From NCBI RefSeq assembly GCF_024172165.1, contig NZ_JAMZEB010000002.1:12483501-12547500 (forward strand): a stretch of DNA of 64,000 nt. Reading direction: 5' to 3'. Positions 37,603-46,515 of the stretch are shown here, piece after piece. The notes beneath the pieces are model-generated. The model was not told the origin of the DNA. It searched no databases and was given only the letters and a program-made list of their open reading frames with translations. Position 1 is the stretch's first letter. Every line of letters starts with the position of its first letter. Made by a program: the position numbers and the translations under genes. This DNA is from Nonomuraea thailandensis. Lineage in GTDB: Bacteria; Actinomycetota; Actinomycetes; Streptosporangiales; Streptosporangiaceae.

Positions 37603-38361
37603 TCAGCCTTCCACCGCGCCCGCGGCACTTGCCGCGCCCGCCGTGTTCGCCGTGCTCCCTGTGCCCACCGTGCTCGCTGTGCCGATCGTGCTTGATGTGT
37701 CGGCCGTGCTCGCTGTGCCGGCCGTGCCCTCCAGGACCGCGAGGGCGGCGTGCGCCTGGGCGCGCATCACGGGCACGAACTGCTGCGCGGGCTCGGGCAG
37801 GCCGGCCAGGACGAGCGCGACCTCCTCCGGCGTACCGACCTGGTCGAGGAACCCGACGATCAGGTGCGCCGCCTCGGTCGGCGACGTGGCCACCACCTCG
37901 CGCGAGAACGCCGTCCACTCCTCCGGGGAGACGTGCGCGCGCAGCGCGGGGAACAGCAGCGGCTCCTCGTGCTCCAGGTGCCGGTGCACCAGGAACCTGA
38001 CCGCCTCCGCCGCCCGCTGGAACGCGGGGCGGTCGCCGTCCTCGCCGATCGGCATGTCCGCGAGAGCGTCGAGCGCGACGTCGAGCGCGTCGTGCTCCTC
38101 GCTCAGCCCGCCGAACCGCGCCGCCACCTCCGGCGCCACCGCCGCGATCATCGGCCACAGCAGGTGGTCCTCGGTCTCGTGGTGGTGCCGCAGGTTCCTG
38201 ACGAGGAACTCGCGCAGCTCGGCCAGCGCCGCGAGAGGGACGGAGCGCCGGTCGGCGGCCTCGCACAGCAGCGTCGTGGCGCGCCGGTGGAACGCGTGGA
38301 TGAGGCGGGTCTCTACGACGGCCACGGCCTCGGTGTTGACGGCCTCGGTGTTGGTGGACAT
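37603..38361 (-). CDS. Hemerythrin-domain protein with repeat tail
   Basis: 252 residues. Di-iron site motifs: HAFHRRATT, HHHETEDHLLWP, SEEHDALD and HRHLEHEEPLLFP. This fits an oxygen- or NO-binding four-helix bundle in the cytosol. The last 40 residues are low-complexity (GTASTADTSST and the like) from a 36-bp DNA repeat just before the stop, and the N-terminus has NTEAV twice. First gene of the operon with the LLM enzyme and LAL 1; it might act as their oxygen or NO sensor partner (inference). Confidence 0.88.
   Translation of the reverse strand: MSTNTEAVNTEAVAVVETRLIHAFHRRATTLLCEAADRRSVPLAALAELREFLVRNLRHHHETEDHLLWPMIAAVAPEVAARFGGLSEEHDALDVALDALADMPIGEDGDRPAFQRAAEAVRFLVHRHLEHEEPLLFPALRAHVSPEEWTAFSREVVATSPTEAAHLIVGFLDQVGTPEEVALVLAGLPEPAQQFVPVMRAQAHAALAVLEGTAGTASTADTSSTIGTASTVGTGSTANTAGAASAAGAVEG
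37650..37740 (-). repeat. 36-bp repeat in the hemerythrin tail
   Basis: CCGTGCTCGCTGTGCCG occurs twice 36 bp apart, with degenerate 15-18 bp sub-units between, encoding the Thr/Ser/Ala tail. Confidence 0.75.
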
Positions 38362-38451
38362 GTCATGGCAGCGTAGGAGCGGCGGCGCAAGACTCCGTTG
38401 ACGAACGGTCGGCGTGCGGGGCGGGGCGGCGTCTGCGATGTATACGTCCTG

Positions 38452-38482
38452 TTGCAGCGTGGCGCGTGCGTTCGGGTATGGT
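38452..38482 (+). promoter_or_regulatory. Possible promoter of LAL regulator 2
   Basis: TTGCAG (38452-38457) and TATGGT (38477-38482) with a 19-bp spacer, about 41 bp before the ATG. The spacer is a little long. Confidence 0.35.
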
Positions 38483-38522
38483 CCCCAGGACTCGCGCTGC
38501 CGAGGTTAGGAGTCGCACCACC

Positions 38523-41477
38523 ATGCCGCTTTTCGGGCGGGAGGCCGAGCTGAGGGCCCTGACCGGGCTCATCGACGACGTCCGGGACAGTGGCCTCCGG
38601 GGTCTTCGGGGCCGCGGTGGCGTCCTCGTCCAGGGCGAGGCCGGCATCGGCAAGTCCGCGCTGGTGGCGGCTGCCGCGTCGGTGGCGTCGGCCGCCGGCC
38701 TGCGCGTGCTCACGACGACCGGCGTGGCGGCCGAGCGGAACCTCGCCTACGCCGGGCTGCACCAGTTGTTGTACCCGGTCCGCGCGGGCATGGACGCCCT
38801 GCCCGCCCGCCAGCGCGCCGCCCTGCGCGGCGCCCTGGGCCTGGACGACCCGCCCGGACCAGGCGCCCAGCCCGGCGATGTTGCTGGGGCGGTCGCGGAG
38901 CCTGGCGGCGGCGCCGGGTCTGGTGGCGGTGCTGGGGCGGTCACCGGGCCTGGCGGCGGTGCCGGGGCGGGTGCTCACCTCGGCGCGGCGGGAGCCGGGG
39001 TCTACCTCGTCGGGCTGGCCACGCTGACCCTGCTGGCCGAGCTGGCCGCCGCCCGGCCGCTGCTGGTCGTCGCCGAGGACGCGCACTGGCTGGATCGTGC
39101 CAGCGCCGACGTCCTCGCCTTCGTGGCGCGCCGGATCGAGTCCGAGCCGATCGTGATGGTCGCGACCCTGCGGGAGGGCGAGCGCTCGCCCCTGCGGGAG
39201 GCGGGGCTGCCGGCGATGACCGTCGGCAGGCTGTCCGGACAGGCCGCCGCCGAGCTGCTCGACGCGACCGCCCCCGGCCTCACCCCGGCGCTCCGGGAGC
39301 GCATCCTGGAGCAGGCCGCGGGAAACCCGCTGGCACTGACCGAGCTGCCCGCCGCCACGGCCGACCAGGGCGGCATCGGCCCGCCGGCGCCCCTGGGCGA
39401 GCGCCTTGAGCGCGCGTTCACCGCCCGGGTCACCACCCTGCCGCTGCCGACGCGCACCGCCCTCCTGGTCGCGGCGCTCAACGAGAGCGGGTCGGTGGCG
39501 GAGACCCTCGCAGCCACGCGCCTGCTCCTCCGCTCGAAGCCGCTCACGGGCATCGGCCCGATCGCCGGCACGGAGCCGCGGACGGCGGACATCGGCCCGC
39601 CGCGGGGTTCGGAGGCGGGGCTGGAGGTCTTGGCGCCGGCCGTCGAGGCGCGGTTGGTCGAGGTCGGGGGCGGCGCGGTCAGGTTCCGTCATCCGCTGAT
39701 GCGGTCGGCCATTCCCGCGGCCGCGGCGCTCGACGAGTGCGGGCGGGCGCACCTGGCCCTGGCCGAGACGTTGTGCGAGCATCCCGACCGGCGAGCCTGG
39801 CACAGGGCCGCCGCGACGGCCGGGCCCGACGAGGAGGTGGCGGCCGAGCTCGATCGTGCCGCCGCGCAGGCGCGGGGCCGGGGCGCGGTCGCCGCCGCGG
39901 TGGCGGCACTGGAGCAGGCGGCCCGGCTGAGCGAGGAGCGCGAGGGCAAGGCGCTGAGGCTGCTGCGCGCGGCCGAGCTCGCGGTCGAGTCCGGCAGCCG
40001 CGACACGGCCGAGCGCCTGGTGCGCGCCGCTCGGGAACTCGACCTGTCCCCGCGCCGGCGGGCCACCGCCGCCTGGCTGCTCAGCGGCTTCGAGGACGGC
40101 GTGCGCGAGGACGTCTCCCGGGTGCCCGAGCTGGCCGGGCTGGCCGCGTCGATCGCCGGGGAAGGGCACGCCGAGCCGGCCGTCCGGATCCTGTGGGGCG
40201 CCGCGATGCGCTGCTTCTGGTCCGAGCCCGGCCAGGACGCGCGCCGACTGGTGCTGCGCGTGGCCGACGGGCTGCCGCTGCCCGCCGGCGACCCGCGCAT
40301 GGTCGCGATCGCCGCGTACGCCGCGCCGTTCGAGCGGGGCTTCACCGTGATCGGCGGGCTGCGCGAGCTGGCCGGAGCCGCGGGCGCCGACCCCGAGGTG
40401 GACCGTTACCTCGGCAGCGCGGCCCTCCAGGTGGGGGCGTTCGACCTGGCGGGCCGCCTCTCGGCGGTGGCCGCGCCAGGGCTGCGCGCCCAGGGCAGGC
40501 TGGGGCTGCTCCCCAGGGCGCTGGCCGTCCAGGCGTGGAGCCTGACCAGGCTCGGCGATCTGGCCACGGCCGTCCCCGCCGCGGAGGAGGCCGCCAGGCT
40601 CGCCGCGGAGACCGGCCAGCCGTTCATGTACGGGCTGGCCACGGCCGTCCAGGCCGAGATCGCCGCGTTGCGGGGCGAGAACGAGCAGGCCAGAGCGCTG
40701 GCCGACGAGGCCGAGCGGGTCGCGCTGCCCGCCGGCGCCCGGCCGGTGCTGGCCACCGTGCAGCTCGCCCGCGGTCTGGCGGCCATGAGCGAGGGCCGCT
40801 TCGACGACGCGTTCGCCGACCTGAGCCGGATCCTCGACCCGACCGATCCCGCCTACCAGCTCGCCCTGCGCGCCTACTTCCTCGCCGAGCTCACCGAGGC
40901 CGCGCTGCGGGCCGGGCGGGCCGACGCCATGCGGGACGTCCTGCGCGACCTGGAGCCCCTGGCCGCCTCGACTCCGTCGCCCGCGCTGCACATCGGGTTG
41001 CGGTACGCGCGCGCCGTGCTCGCCCCGGGCGAGGAGGCGGAGGAGCTGTACGCGGCCGCGTTGCGGGCGGACCTGTCCGGGTGGCCCGCCGAGCGGGCAC
41101 GGCTGCACCTGGCGTTCGGCGAGTGGCTGCGCAGGCGGCGCCGGGCCGTGGAGTCCCGCATGCACCTGCGTACGGCTAGGGAGGCCTTCGACGCGCTCGG
41201 CATGGCCGCCTGGGGCGAGCGCGCGCGGCTGGAGCTGCGCGGCGCGGGCGAGTCGAGCCCGACCCGGGACCCGGACGCGTGGGACCGGCTCACCCCGCAC
41301 GAGCTGAGCATCGCCCGGCTCGCCGCCGAGGGGCTGACGAACCGGGAGATCGGGCAGCGGCTCTACCTGTCCCACCGCACGGTCGGCACCCACCTGCACC
41401 GGATCTTCCCCAAGCTCGGCGTGAGCTCCCGGGCCGATCTCGGCCGGATGCTCAAGACCTACAGGCCGGACGAGTGA
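38523..41477 (+). CDS. Large ATP-binding LuxR (LAL) regulator 2
   Basis: 984 residues starting MPLFGREAEL, with Walker A QGEAGIGKSALV, Walker B LLVVAEDAHWLD and a C-terminal LuxR HTH (LTPHELSIARLAAEGLTNRE). About 45 Gly/Ala-rich residues from a 48-bp repeat are inserted between RGALGLDD and YLVGLATLTLL in the NTPase domain. The 3' end, stop included, is repeated downstream. It is divergent from the hemerythrin operon. Target genes are not evident. Confidence 0.92.
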   Translation: MPLFGREAELRALTGLIDDVRDSGLRGLRGRGGVLVQGEAGIGKSALVAAAASVASAAGLRVLTTTGVAAERNLAYAGLHQLLYPVRAGMDALPARQRAALRGALGLDDPPGPGAQPGDVAGAVAEPGGGAGSGGGAGAVTGPGGGAGAGAHLGAAGAGVYLVGLATLTLLAELAAARPLLVVAEDAHWLDRASADVLAFVARRIESEPIVMVATLREGERSPLREAGLPAMTVGRLSGQAAAELLDATAPGLTPALRERILEQAAGNPLALTELPAATADQGGIGPPAPLGERLERAFTARVTTLPLPTRTALLVAALNESGSVAETLAATRLLLRSKPLTGIGPIAGTEPRTADIGPPRGSEAGLEVLAPAVEARLVEVGGGAVRFRHPLMRSAIPAAAALDECGRAHLALAETLCEHPDRRAWHRAAATAGPDEEVAAELDRAAAQARGRGAVAAAVAALEQAARLSEEREGKALRLLRAAELAVESGSRDTAERLVRAARELDLSPRRRATAAWLLSGFEDGVREDVSRVPELAGLAASIAGEGHAEPAVRILWGAAMRCFWSEPGQDARRLVLRVADGLPLPAGDPRMVAIAAYAAPFERGFTVIGGLRELAGAAGADPEVDRYLGSAALQVGAFDLAGRLSAVAAPGLRAQGRLGLLPRALAVQAWSLTRLGDLATAVPAAEEAARLAAETGQPFMYGLATAVQAEIAALRGENEQARALADEAERVALPAGARPVLATVQLARGLAAMSEGRFDDAFADLSRILDPTDPAYQLALRAYFLAELTEAALRAGRADAMRDVLRDLEPLAASTPSPALHIGLRYARAVLAPGEEAEELYAAALRADLSGWPAERARLHLAFGEWLRRRRRAVESRMHLRTAREAFDALGMAAWGERARLELRGAGESSPTRDPDAWDRLTPHELSIARLAAEGLTNREIGQRLYLSHRTVGTHLHRIFPKLGVSSRADLGRMLKTYRPDE
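38875..38995 (+). repeat. 48-bp repeat inside LAL 2
   Basis: GCTGGGGCGGTC recurs 48 bp apart, within a Gly/Ala/Pro-coding tract that fills a loop of the NTPase domain. Confidence 0.8.
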
Positions 41478-41540
41478 CGTGCGGGCATCCGCGCCGGGCC
41501 GGACGAGTGAAGCGCGGGTGACCGCGCCGGGCCGGCCGGG
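41464..41540 (+). repeat. 33-bp repeat copying the 3' end of LAL 2
   Basis: GGCCGGACGAGTGA (last codons plus stop) at 41464 recurs at 41497, with a partial third at 41530: an exact 33-bp period in which the second copy carries a duplicate stop codon downstream of the gene. Confidence 0.85.
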
Positions 41541-41587
41541 CGCCCGCCGGTGAGAGCGGCGGGGGTGCCGGGCCGGGTGTTCGCCGG

Positions 41588-42364
41588 TCAGACCAGTGAG
41601 GCGCCGGCCGACGTGCTGATGCTGGCGTACATCCTGCGCAGGCCCGGGCCCGGGTCGAGCCCGAGGTCGTCGGCGAGCAACCGGGCGATGCGGCGGTAGG
41701 CCGCCAGCGCGTCCGCCGGGCGGCCGTCGCGGTCGAGCGCCCCCATCAGCAGCTCCCACAACCGCTCCCGGTAGGGTTCGGCCGTCGTCGCGAGCGTCAG
41801 CTCGGCGATCGCCGCGCCGCCGTCGCCCCGCTCGATGTCGAGCGCCCAGCGCTCCTCCATGGCGGAGGCGCGCAACTGCTCCAGCCAGGTACGGCGCCCC
41901 TCGAAGAAGCCCCCGCCCAGCCCGTCGAACGCCGGCCCGCGCCACAGGGCCAGCGCGCCGCGCAGCAGCCGGGAGGCCTCCGCCACGTTGCCCCGCTCGC
42001 GGGCCCGCCGCGCGGCGGCGGTGGTCTGGCGGAACACCGTCACGTCCACCGCGCAGGGGTCCACGAGGAGCTGGTAGCCGCCGCCCGCCGACCTGATCTC
42101 CGCCTCGGTGCCCAGCCCGGCGCCCCCGCCGTCGGCCAGCACCCGGCGCAGGCGCGAGACGTACGTGCGGGTGCTCACGACGGCGCTGCGCGGCGCCTCG
42201 CCACCCCACAGCGCGCCCACGATCTCGTCGAGCGAGACCTGGCGCCCCTCGCCGAGCAGCAGCAGGGCGAGAACCCCGCGCTGTTGCGGCGACCCCGCGT
42301 CCAGCTCCTCCCCGCCGCTCCAGACGCTGACCGGGCCCAGCAGCCCGAAACTCACCCCGCCCAT
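41588..42364 (-). CDS. SARP family regulator, small
   Basis: 258 residues: an N-terminal OmpR-like winged helix (SPQQRGVLALLLLGEGRQVS, about 24-43; STRTYVSRLRRVL recognition helix) and a bacterial transcriptional activation domain ending LADDLGLDPGPGLRRMY. These are the two domains of AfsR/SARP activators, with no ATPase part. GGTGGGGG precedes the ATG. It is divergent from the larger SARP. Confidence 0.9.
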   Translation of the reverse strand: MGGVSFGLLGPVSVWSGGEELDAGSPQQRGVLALLLLGEGRQVSLDEIVGALWGGEAPRSAVVSTRTYVSRLRRVLADGGGAGLGTEAEIRSAGGGYQLLVDPCAVDVTVFRQTTAAARRARERGNVAEASRLLRGALALWRGPAFDGLGGGFFEGRRTWLEQLRASAMEERWALDIERGDGGAAIAELTLATTAEPYRERLWELLMGALDRDGRPADALAAYRRIARLLADDLGLDPGPGLRRMYASISTSAGASLV

Positions 42365-42517
42365 CGAGGTTCCCCCACCTCTTGCTTCGCGTGATTCGTC
42401 GCCGACGCCCCGGAGGGCATCTCTGACCGACCCTACTGACGCCGCGTCGTGGTTTTGGCGTATTGCCGGGCTTGTCCGCAGTCTGTAAGGTCTCGGTCGC
42501 CGGACGGGGATCCGCGG

Positions 42518-42537
42518 GACGTACACGTGACGTACAC
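42518..42537 (+). promoter_or_regulatory. Direct repeat spaced 11 bp before the large SARP gene
   Basis: GACGTACAC at 42518-42526 and again at 42529-42537. An 11-bp step is the classic spacing of SARP binding sites, so this may be an operator or activator site for either SARP. It ends two bases before the first possible ATG (42540). Confidence 0.65.
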
Positions 42538-42539
42538 AC

Positions 42540-45161
42540 ATGCAGTCACCTGACGCTCGCGGCGCGGATCCGGCCGAACCTACCTTCGGGCACATGCTTC
42601 CGCCTCCCTGCAGGTTCACCATCCTCGGACCGCCCGGCCTCGACTGCGGTGACGCCCGCCTGGACCTCGGCACGCCGCAGCAGCAGGCCGTCCTGATGCT
42701 GCTGCTGGCCAACAGCGGCAGCTTCGTACGGATCAGCGAGGTGATCGACGGCCTGTGGGGCGAGCACGCGCCGGCCACCGGCGAGGCCGTCGTCAGGACG
42801 TATATCTCCCGCATCAGGCGGCTGCTGTCCGCGCACGGGCTGGACGCGGTGATCAGCTCCAGGTCCGGCGGTTACATGCTCGACCCCGAGACGTTCGCGG
42901 TGGACGCCGTCGAGTTCGCCGACCTGCTGGAGGCCGCCAGGCAGGAGCGCGAGGGCGGGCACGTGCCGGCGGCCGTGAAGCTGCTGGAGCAGGCGCTGGC
43001 CCTCTGGACGGGCACGGCGCTGGCCGGGGTTCCCGGCGAGGCGGCCGAACGCGAGCGGTTCCGGCTGGAGCGGCTGCGGCTGGTGGCCGTCCAGGAGTTG
43101 CTGAGGCTGCGGCTGGAGCGTGGCGAGCATGCCGAGGTGGCGGCCGAGGTGCCGCTGCTCATCGAGCGGAACCGGCTCGAGGAGCCGCTGTACGAGATCT
43201 ACCTGCTGGCCCTGTACAGGGGCGGGCGGCGGGCGGAGGCCCTGGAGGTCTACCGGATGGTCTACGACCTGCTGGGCAAGGAGCTGGGCGTCAGCCCCGG
43301 GCCGCGGCTGCGGGCCGTGCACGACAGGATCCTGCGTGCCGAGGCGGACCCCGTGGACGAGCCCGCGCCGCCCGCCTCGCCTGTCCGGCCCGCGCTGTGG
43401 GCGGGACGGCCCGGCTCGTGGGAGCAGCCCGCCACGGCCCGTTTCGTCGGACGGGTCGCCGAACGCGCCGCCTTCCTGGACCTGCTGCGGCAGAGCCGCC
43501 CCGGGGTGCTCTTCGTCCGAGGGCCCGCGGGGATCGGCAAATCGGCGCTGCTGAACCGGCTGGCGGCGGACGCCGCCGCCGAGGACCGCCAGGTACGGCA
43601 CCTGCCCGCGCCCGCCGAGACCCGGCCGACCGGCCCGGACGCCTCCGCCGGGGGCCGGCCGGCCGGCTTGGACGCCTCCGCCGGGGGCCGGTCGATCCGG
43701 CCCCCGCATCCGTCCCGCGAGCGGCTCGAACGGTTCGCGGAGGAGCTCGCCGGCGCGGCGGGCCCCGTCCTGCTCATCGACGCCTTCGAGGAGCTGGCCG
43801 AGCTGGAGCCGTGGCTGCGCGACGACTACCTCAGGCGCCTGCCCGCCGACACGGTCGTCGTGGTGGCGGGCAGGAGCGGGCCGAGCGCCGCCTGGCTCAC
43901 CGATCCGGCCTGGTCGGGAGCGATCGTGATCAGGCATCTCGAACCCCTCACCGCCGTGGAGTCGGCCGCGCTGCTCGAAGCCCGCGGCGTCGAGCCCGGC
44001 CTGCGCGGGTCCATCGCGGACTTCGCCGCCGGCCACCCGTTCGCCCTGTCGCTGGCCGCCGAGGTCGGCAGGAGCATGTCGGCCACCGGACAGCCGTCGC
44101 GCCGCGAGGCGGCCAGGCACGTGGTCGACGGTGTGCTCGCGCTGCTGGCCGGCGACGTGCCGTCCGATCTGCACCGGTGGGCGCTGCACGTGTGCGCGCA
44201 CGCCCGCCACACCACGGAGGACCTGCTCGCCGCGGTGCTGCCGGGCGGCCGGGCGGCGGAGCTGTTCGACTGGCTCAGGGCGCGGCCGTACGTCGAGACC
44301 GCCGCCCGCGGCCTGGAGGTGGGCGGCGTGCTGAGCGAGGCCCTCGACCACCACCTGCGCTGGCGCGACCCCGCCGGCTACGAGCGCATGCACCGCGCGA
44401 TCCGCCACCACGTCCTGGACGAGCCGCTGCGCGGCGCCCGCGACCCGCACGCGGGCGTGGCGGTGATGCGCACGATCAGCCGGCTGCGCGGGCGCGGCGG
44501 GGTCCTGGGCCGGTACGTGTCGCAGGTGGGCGAGGAGGACGTGCGCGCGTGCGGGCTGACCCCGGCCGACCACGGCGAGGTCGTCGCCATGGCGCGCGAG
44601 TCGCAGGGCGAGGTCGCGGCCGGGACCGTCCGGTTCTGGCTGGAGCGCAGGCCGGAGGCGTTCACCCTGCTGCGCTCCCGCGGGAGCGGCCGGCTGCGGG
44701 CCTTCATGAGCTGGCTGACGCTGCGCCGCCCCGAGCAGGAGGAGCTGGACGCCGACCCCGTGGTGGGGGAGATCTGGCACGACGTGAGCCGGCGCACGGC
44801 GCTGCCCCCGGACGGGCACGTCGGCATCGCCCGGCACCTGATCTGCCCCGCCTACGAGGCCAAGCCGTCCCCCATCACGGACGTGTTCCAGGCGTGGATG
44901 TTGCGCCGCTGGTTGCACGAGCCGGGGCTGGCGGCCTCGTACCTGATCGTCGCCAACGGGCCGCTGTGGCGGCCGTTGATGGAGTACCTGGGTCAGTACG
45001 AGCTGACGCACGCGGGCGCGGGCCACCCGTACGCGATCTTCGGTCACGACTGGCTGGCGGACCCGCCGCAGGTGTGGCGTGACCACCATCTGGACGAGGA
45101 GCTGTGGGCGGAGAGAGGACTGTTCATGCCACAGGAGGTGTCCCGTGCGGGGCAAGACTGA
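42540..45161 (+). CDS. SARP-ATPase regulator with unusual C-terminal domain
   Basis: Up to 873 residues. OmpR-like HTH and BTAD come first (LDLGTPQQQAVLMLLLANSG, then RTYISRIRRLL and LGKELGVSPGPRLR), then an NTPase with RGPAGIGKSALL and VLLIDAFEEL. The last 250 residues (RHHVLDEPLRGARDPH onward; FWLERRPEAFTLLRSRGSG, then YAIFGHDWLADPPQVWRDHH) are no TPR region; they feel like an acyltransferase-type domain but I cannot name it. The start is 42540 or 42594; neither has a clear ribosome site. A 33-bp in-frame duplication lies after the Walker A. Confidence 0.82.
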   Translation: MQSPDARGADPAEPTFGHMLPPPCRFTILGPPGLDCGDARLDLGTPQQQAVLMLLLANSGSFVRISEVIDGLWGEHAPATGEAVVRTYISRIRRLLSAHGLDAVISSRSGGYMLDPETFAVDAVEFADLLEAARQEREGGHVPAAVKLLEQALALWTGTALAGVPGEAAERERFRLERLRLVAVQELLRLRLERGEHAEVAAEVPLLIERNRLEEPLYEIYLLALYRGGRRAEALEVYRMVYDLLGKELGVSPGPRLRAVHDRILRAEADPVDEPAPPASPVRPALWAGRPGSWEQPATARFVGRVAERAAFLDLLRQSRPGVLFVRGPAGIGKSALLNRLAADAAAEDRQVRHLPAPAETRPTGPDASAGGRPAGLDASAGGRSIRPPHPSRERLERFAEELAGAAGPVLLIDAFEELAELEPWLRDDYLRRLPADTVVVVAGRSGPSAAWLTDPAWSGAIVIRHLEPLTAVESAALLEARGVEPGLRGSIADFAAGHPFALSLAAEVGRSMSATGQPSRREAARHVVDGVLALLAGDVPSDLHRWALHVCAHARHTTEDLLAAVLPGGRAAELFDWLRARPYVETAARGLEVGGVLSEALDHHLRWRDPAGYERMHRAIRHHVLDEPLRGARDPHAGVAVMRTISRLRGRGGVLGRYVSQVGEEDVRACGLTPADHGEVVAMARESQGEVAAGTVRFWLERRPEAFTLLRSRGSGRLRAFMSWLTLRRPEQEELDADPVVGEIWHDVSRRTALPPDGHVGIARHLICPAYEAKPSPITDVFQAWMLRRWLHEPGLAASYLIVANGPLWRPLMEYLGQYELTHAGAGHPYAIFGHDWLADPPQVWRDHHLDEELWAERGLFMPQEVSRAGQD
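43634..43702 (+). repeat. 33-bp duplication in the large SARP gene
   Basis: GGACGCCTCCGCCGGGGGCC occurs twice 33 bp apart, encoding a repeated DASAGGRP piece in the NTPase domain. Confidence 0.85.
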
Positions 45162-45224
45162 CGGAAGTATTACCGGACCGGTCGTTCGTCGCGGGAGCAG
45201 GCGGCGGCTGCTCGAATCGCAGGC

Positions 45225-45908
45225 GTGACCGATCAACGACACCCGGAGGAGAGCGGCCCGCCGATCGCGCGCCGGGCGATGCTCTCGATGCTCGGCCTGG
45301 GCGCCGCCGCCCTCGCCGCCGCCCCTCTCGTGCAGAACGGCTGGGAACGGCTCGCCGCGACCGACCCGACGGGGCTGCTGCCCGGCCCGGGCGGTTTCCG
45401 CTACTTCAGCGTGGCGGGCTCGGTGCCGGAGAAGACGGCGGCCGACTACGAGCTGCGGATCGGCGGCCTCGTCGAGCGGCCCGTGACGTACACGCTGGCC
45501 GAGCTGCGCGCCATGCCGCAGACCCGGGTCGTCGGCGACGTCGAGTGCACGGACGGCTGGCGGGTGCCGCGCACCCCGTTCACGGGCGTGTCGCTGGCGC
45601 ACCTGCTCGACCTGGCGGGCGTGCGCCCGGAGGGCAGGGCGCTGCGCTTCACCTGCTTCGACGGCGTCTACACCGAGAGCCTCACGCTCGACCAGGCGCG
45701 CCGCTCCGACGTGGTGGTGGCGCTGGACATGCAGGACAAGCCGCTCACCCACGAGCGCGGCGGCCCCGTGCGGCTCTACGTCGCCCCGATGTACTTCTAC
45801 AAGTCCGCCAAGTGGCTGTCCGGCATCTCCGTCACGGAGAAGGTCGTCCCGGGATACTGGGAGGAGTACGGCTATGACGTCGACGGCTGGCTCGGCCGGA
45901 GCGCCTGA
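45225..45908 (+). CDS. Molybdopterin-dependent oxidoreductase, SUOX/YedY-like
   Basis: 227 residues. A twin-arginine signal (ARRAMLSMLGLGAAALAAAP) leads to a sulfite-oxidase-type molybdopterin domain; Cys in DVECTDGW is the expected Mo ligand, and TRVVGDVECTDGWRVPRTPF matches the fold. It should work outside the membrane with the cytochrome b-type partner whose gene overlaps its end. The role may be reductive repair or an unknown redox step. GTG start, weak ribosome site. Confidence 0.88.
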   Translation: MTDQRHPEESGPPIARRAMLSMLGLGAAALAAAPLVQNGWERLAATDPTGLLPGPGGFRYFSVAGSVPEKTAADYELRIGGLVERPVTYTLAELRAMPQTRVVGDVECTDGWRVPRTPFTGVSLAHLLDLAGVRPEGRALRFTCFDGVYTESLTLDQARRSDVVVALDMQDKPLTHERGGPVRLYVAPMYFYKSAKWLSGISVTEKVVPGYWEEYGYDVDGWLGRSA

Positions 45909-46515
45909 GCGGCTGCGCCGCTTCACCCGCGCCGAGCGCCTGGTCCACCGCGCCACGGCCACGCTCATGCTGGTGTGCGCCGGGTCGGCGGCGTTCCTCT
46001 ACTTCGGGCCGCTGGCCCAGCTCGTCGGCCGGCGCCACCTGCTGGTCGTCGTGCACGAGTGGTCGGGGCTGCTGCTGCCCGCGCCGTTCCTGCTCGGGCT
46101 GGCCGCCCGGTCGTTCCGCGCGGACCTGCGCAGGCTCAACCGGCTGGCCCCGTACGACCGGGAGTGGCTGCGCGCGGCCCGCAGGGGCCTTCCGGGCCCG
46201 CGGCCGGCCGGGAAGTTCAACGCCGGGCAGAAGATCTGGGCCGGCTGGATCGCCGGGGCCGTGCCGGTGATGGCGTTCACCGGGCTGCTGATGTGGTTCT
46301 CCGGGCTGCTGCCGTGGATCCCCCGGCCGAGCGCGATCCTCGTGCACGACCTGACGGCGCTGGCGATCGCCGTCGTCGTGCTCGGGCACGTCCGGCTGGC
46401 CTACCGGGACAGGGAGGCGCGGCGCGGGATGCGTTCGGGGTCGGTGACGTGGCGGTGGGCCAGGAAGCACCATCCCCAGTGGGCCGAGGAGGAGGCGGCG
46501 CGTGTCAGGCGATGA
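45874..46515 (+). CDS. Cytochrome b561-type membrane subunit
   Basis: 213 residues with four membrane segments and His in helices suited to heme b (LVHRATATLML, VVHEWSGLLL, ILVHDLTALAIA and LGHVRLAY). It resembles the b-type subunits of formate dehydrogenases/hydrogenases or YedZ. Its start lies 35 bases inside the molybdopterin gene, so they are translated together. It probably passes electrons from the quinone pool to that protein. Confidence 0.85.
   Translation: MTSTAGSAGAPERLRRFTRAERLVHRATATLMLVCAGSAAFLYFGPLAQLVGRRHLLVVVHEWSGLLLPAPFLLGLAARSFRADLRRLNRLAPYDREWLRAARRGLPGPRPAGKFNAGQKIWAGWIAGAVPVMAFTGLLMWFSGLLPWIPRPSAILVHDLTALAIAVVVLGHVRLAYRDREARRGMRSGSVTWRWARKHHPQWAEEEAARVRR

Noticed and set aside
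38313..42539. Open minus-strand frame of over 1,400 codons
   Set aside because: It is antisense to LAL 2 and the SARP gene, contains only low-complexity Gln/Gly/Arg/Ala sequence, and is explained by third-position GC bias.
42546..45968. Open minus-strand frame of 1,140 codons
   Set aside because: Antisense to the large SARP gene, whose domains are clear; composition is typical of a shadow frame.
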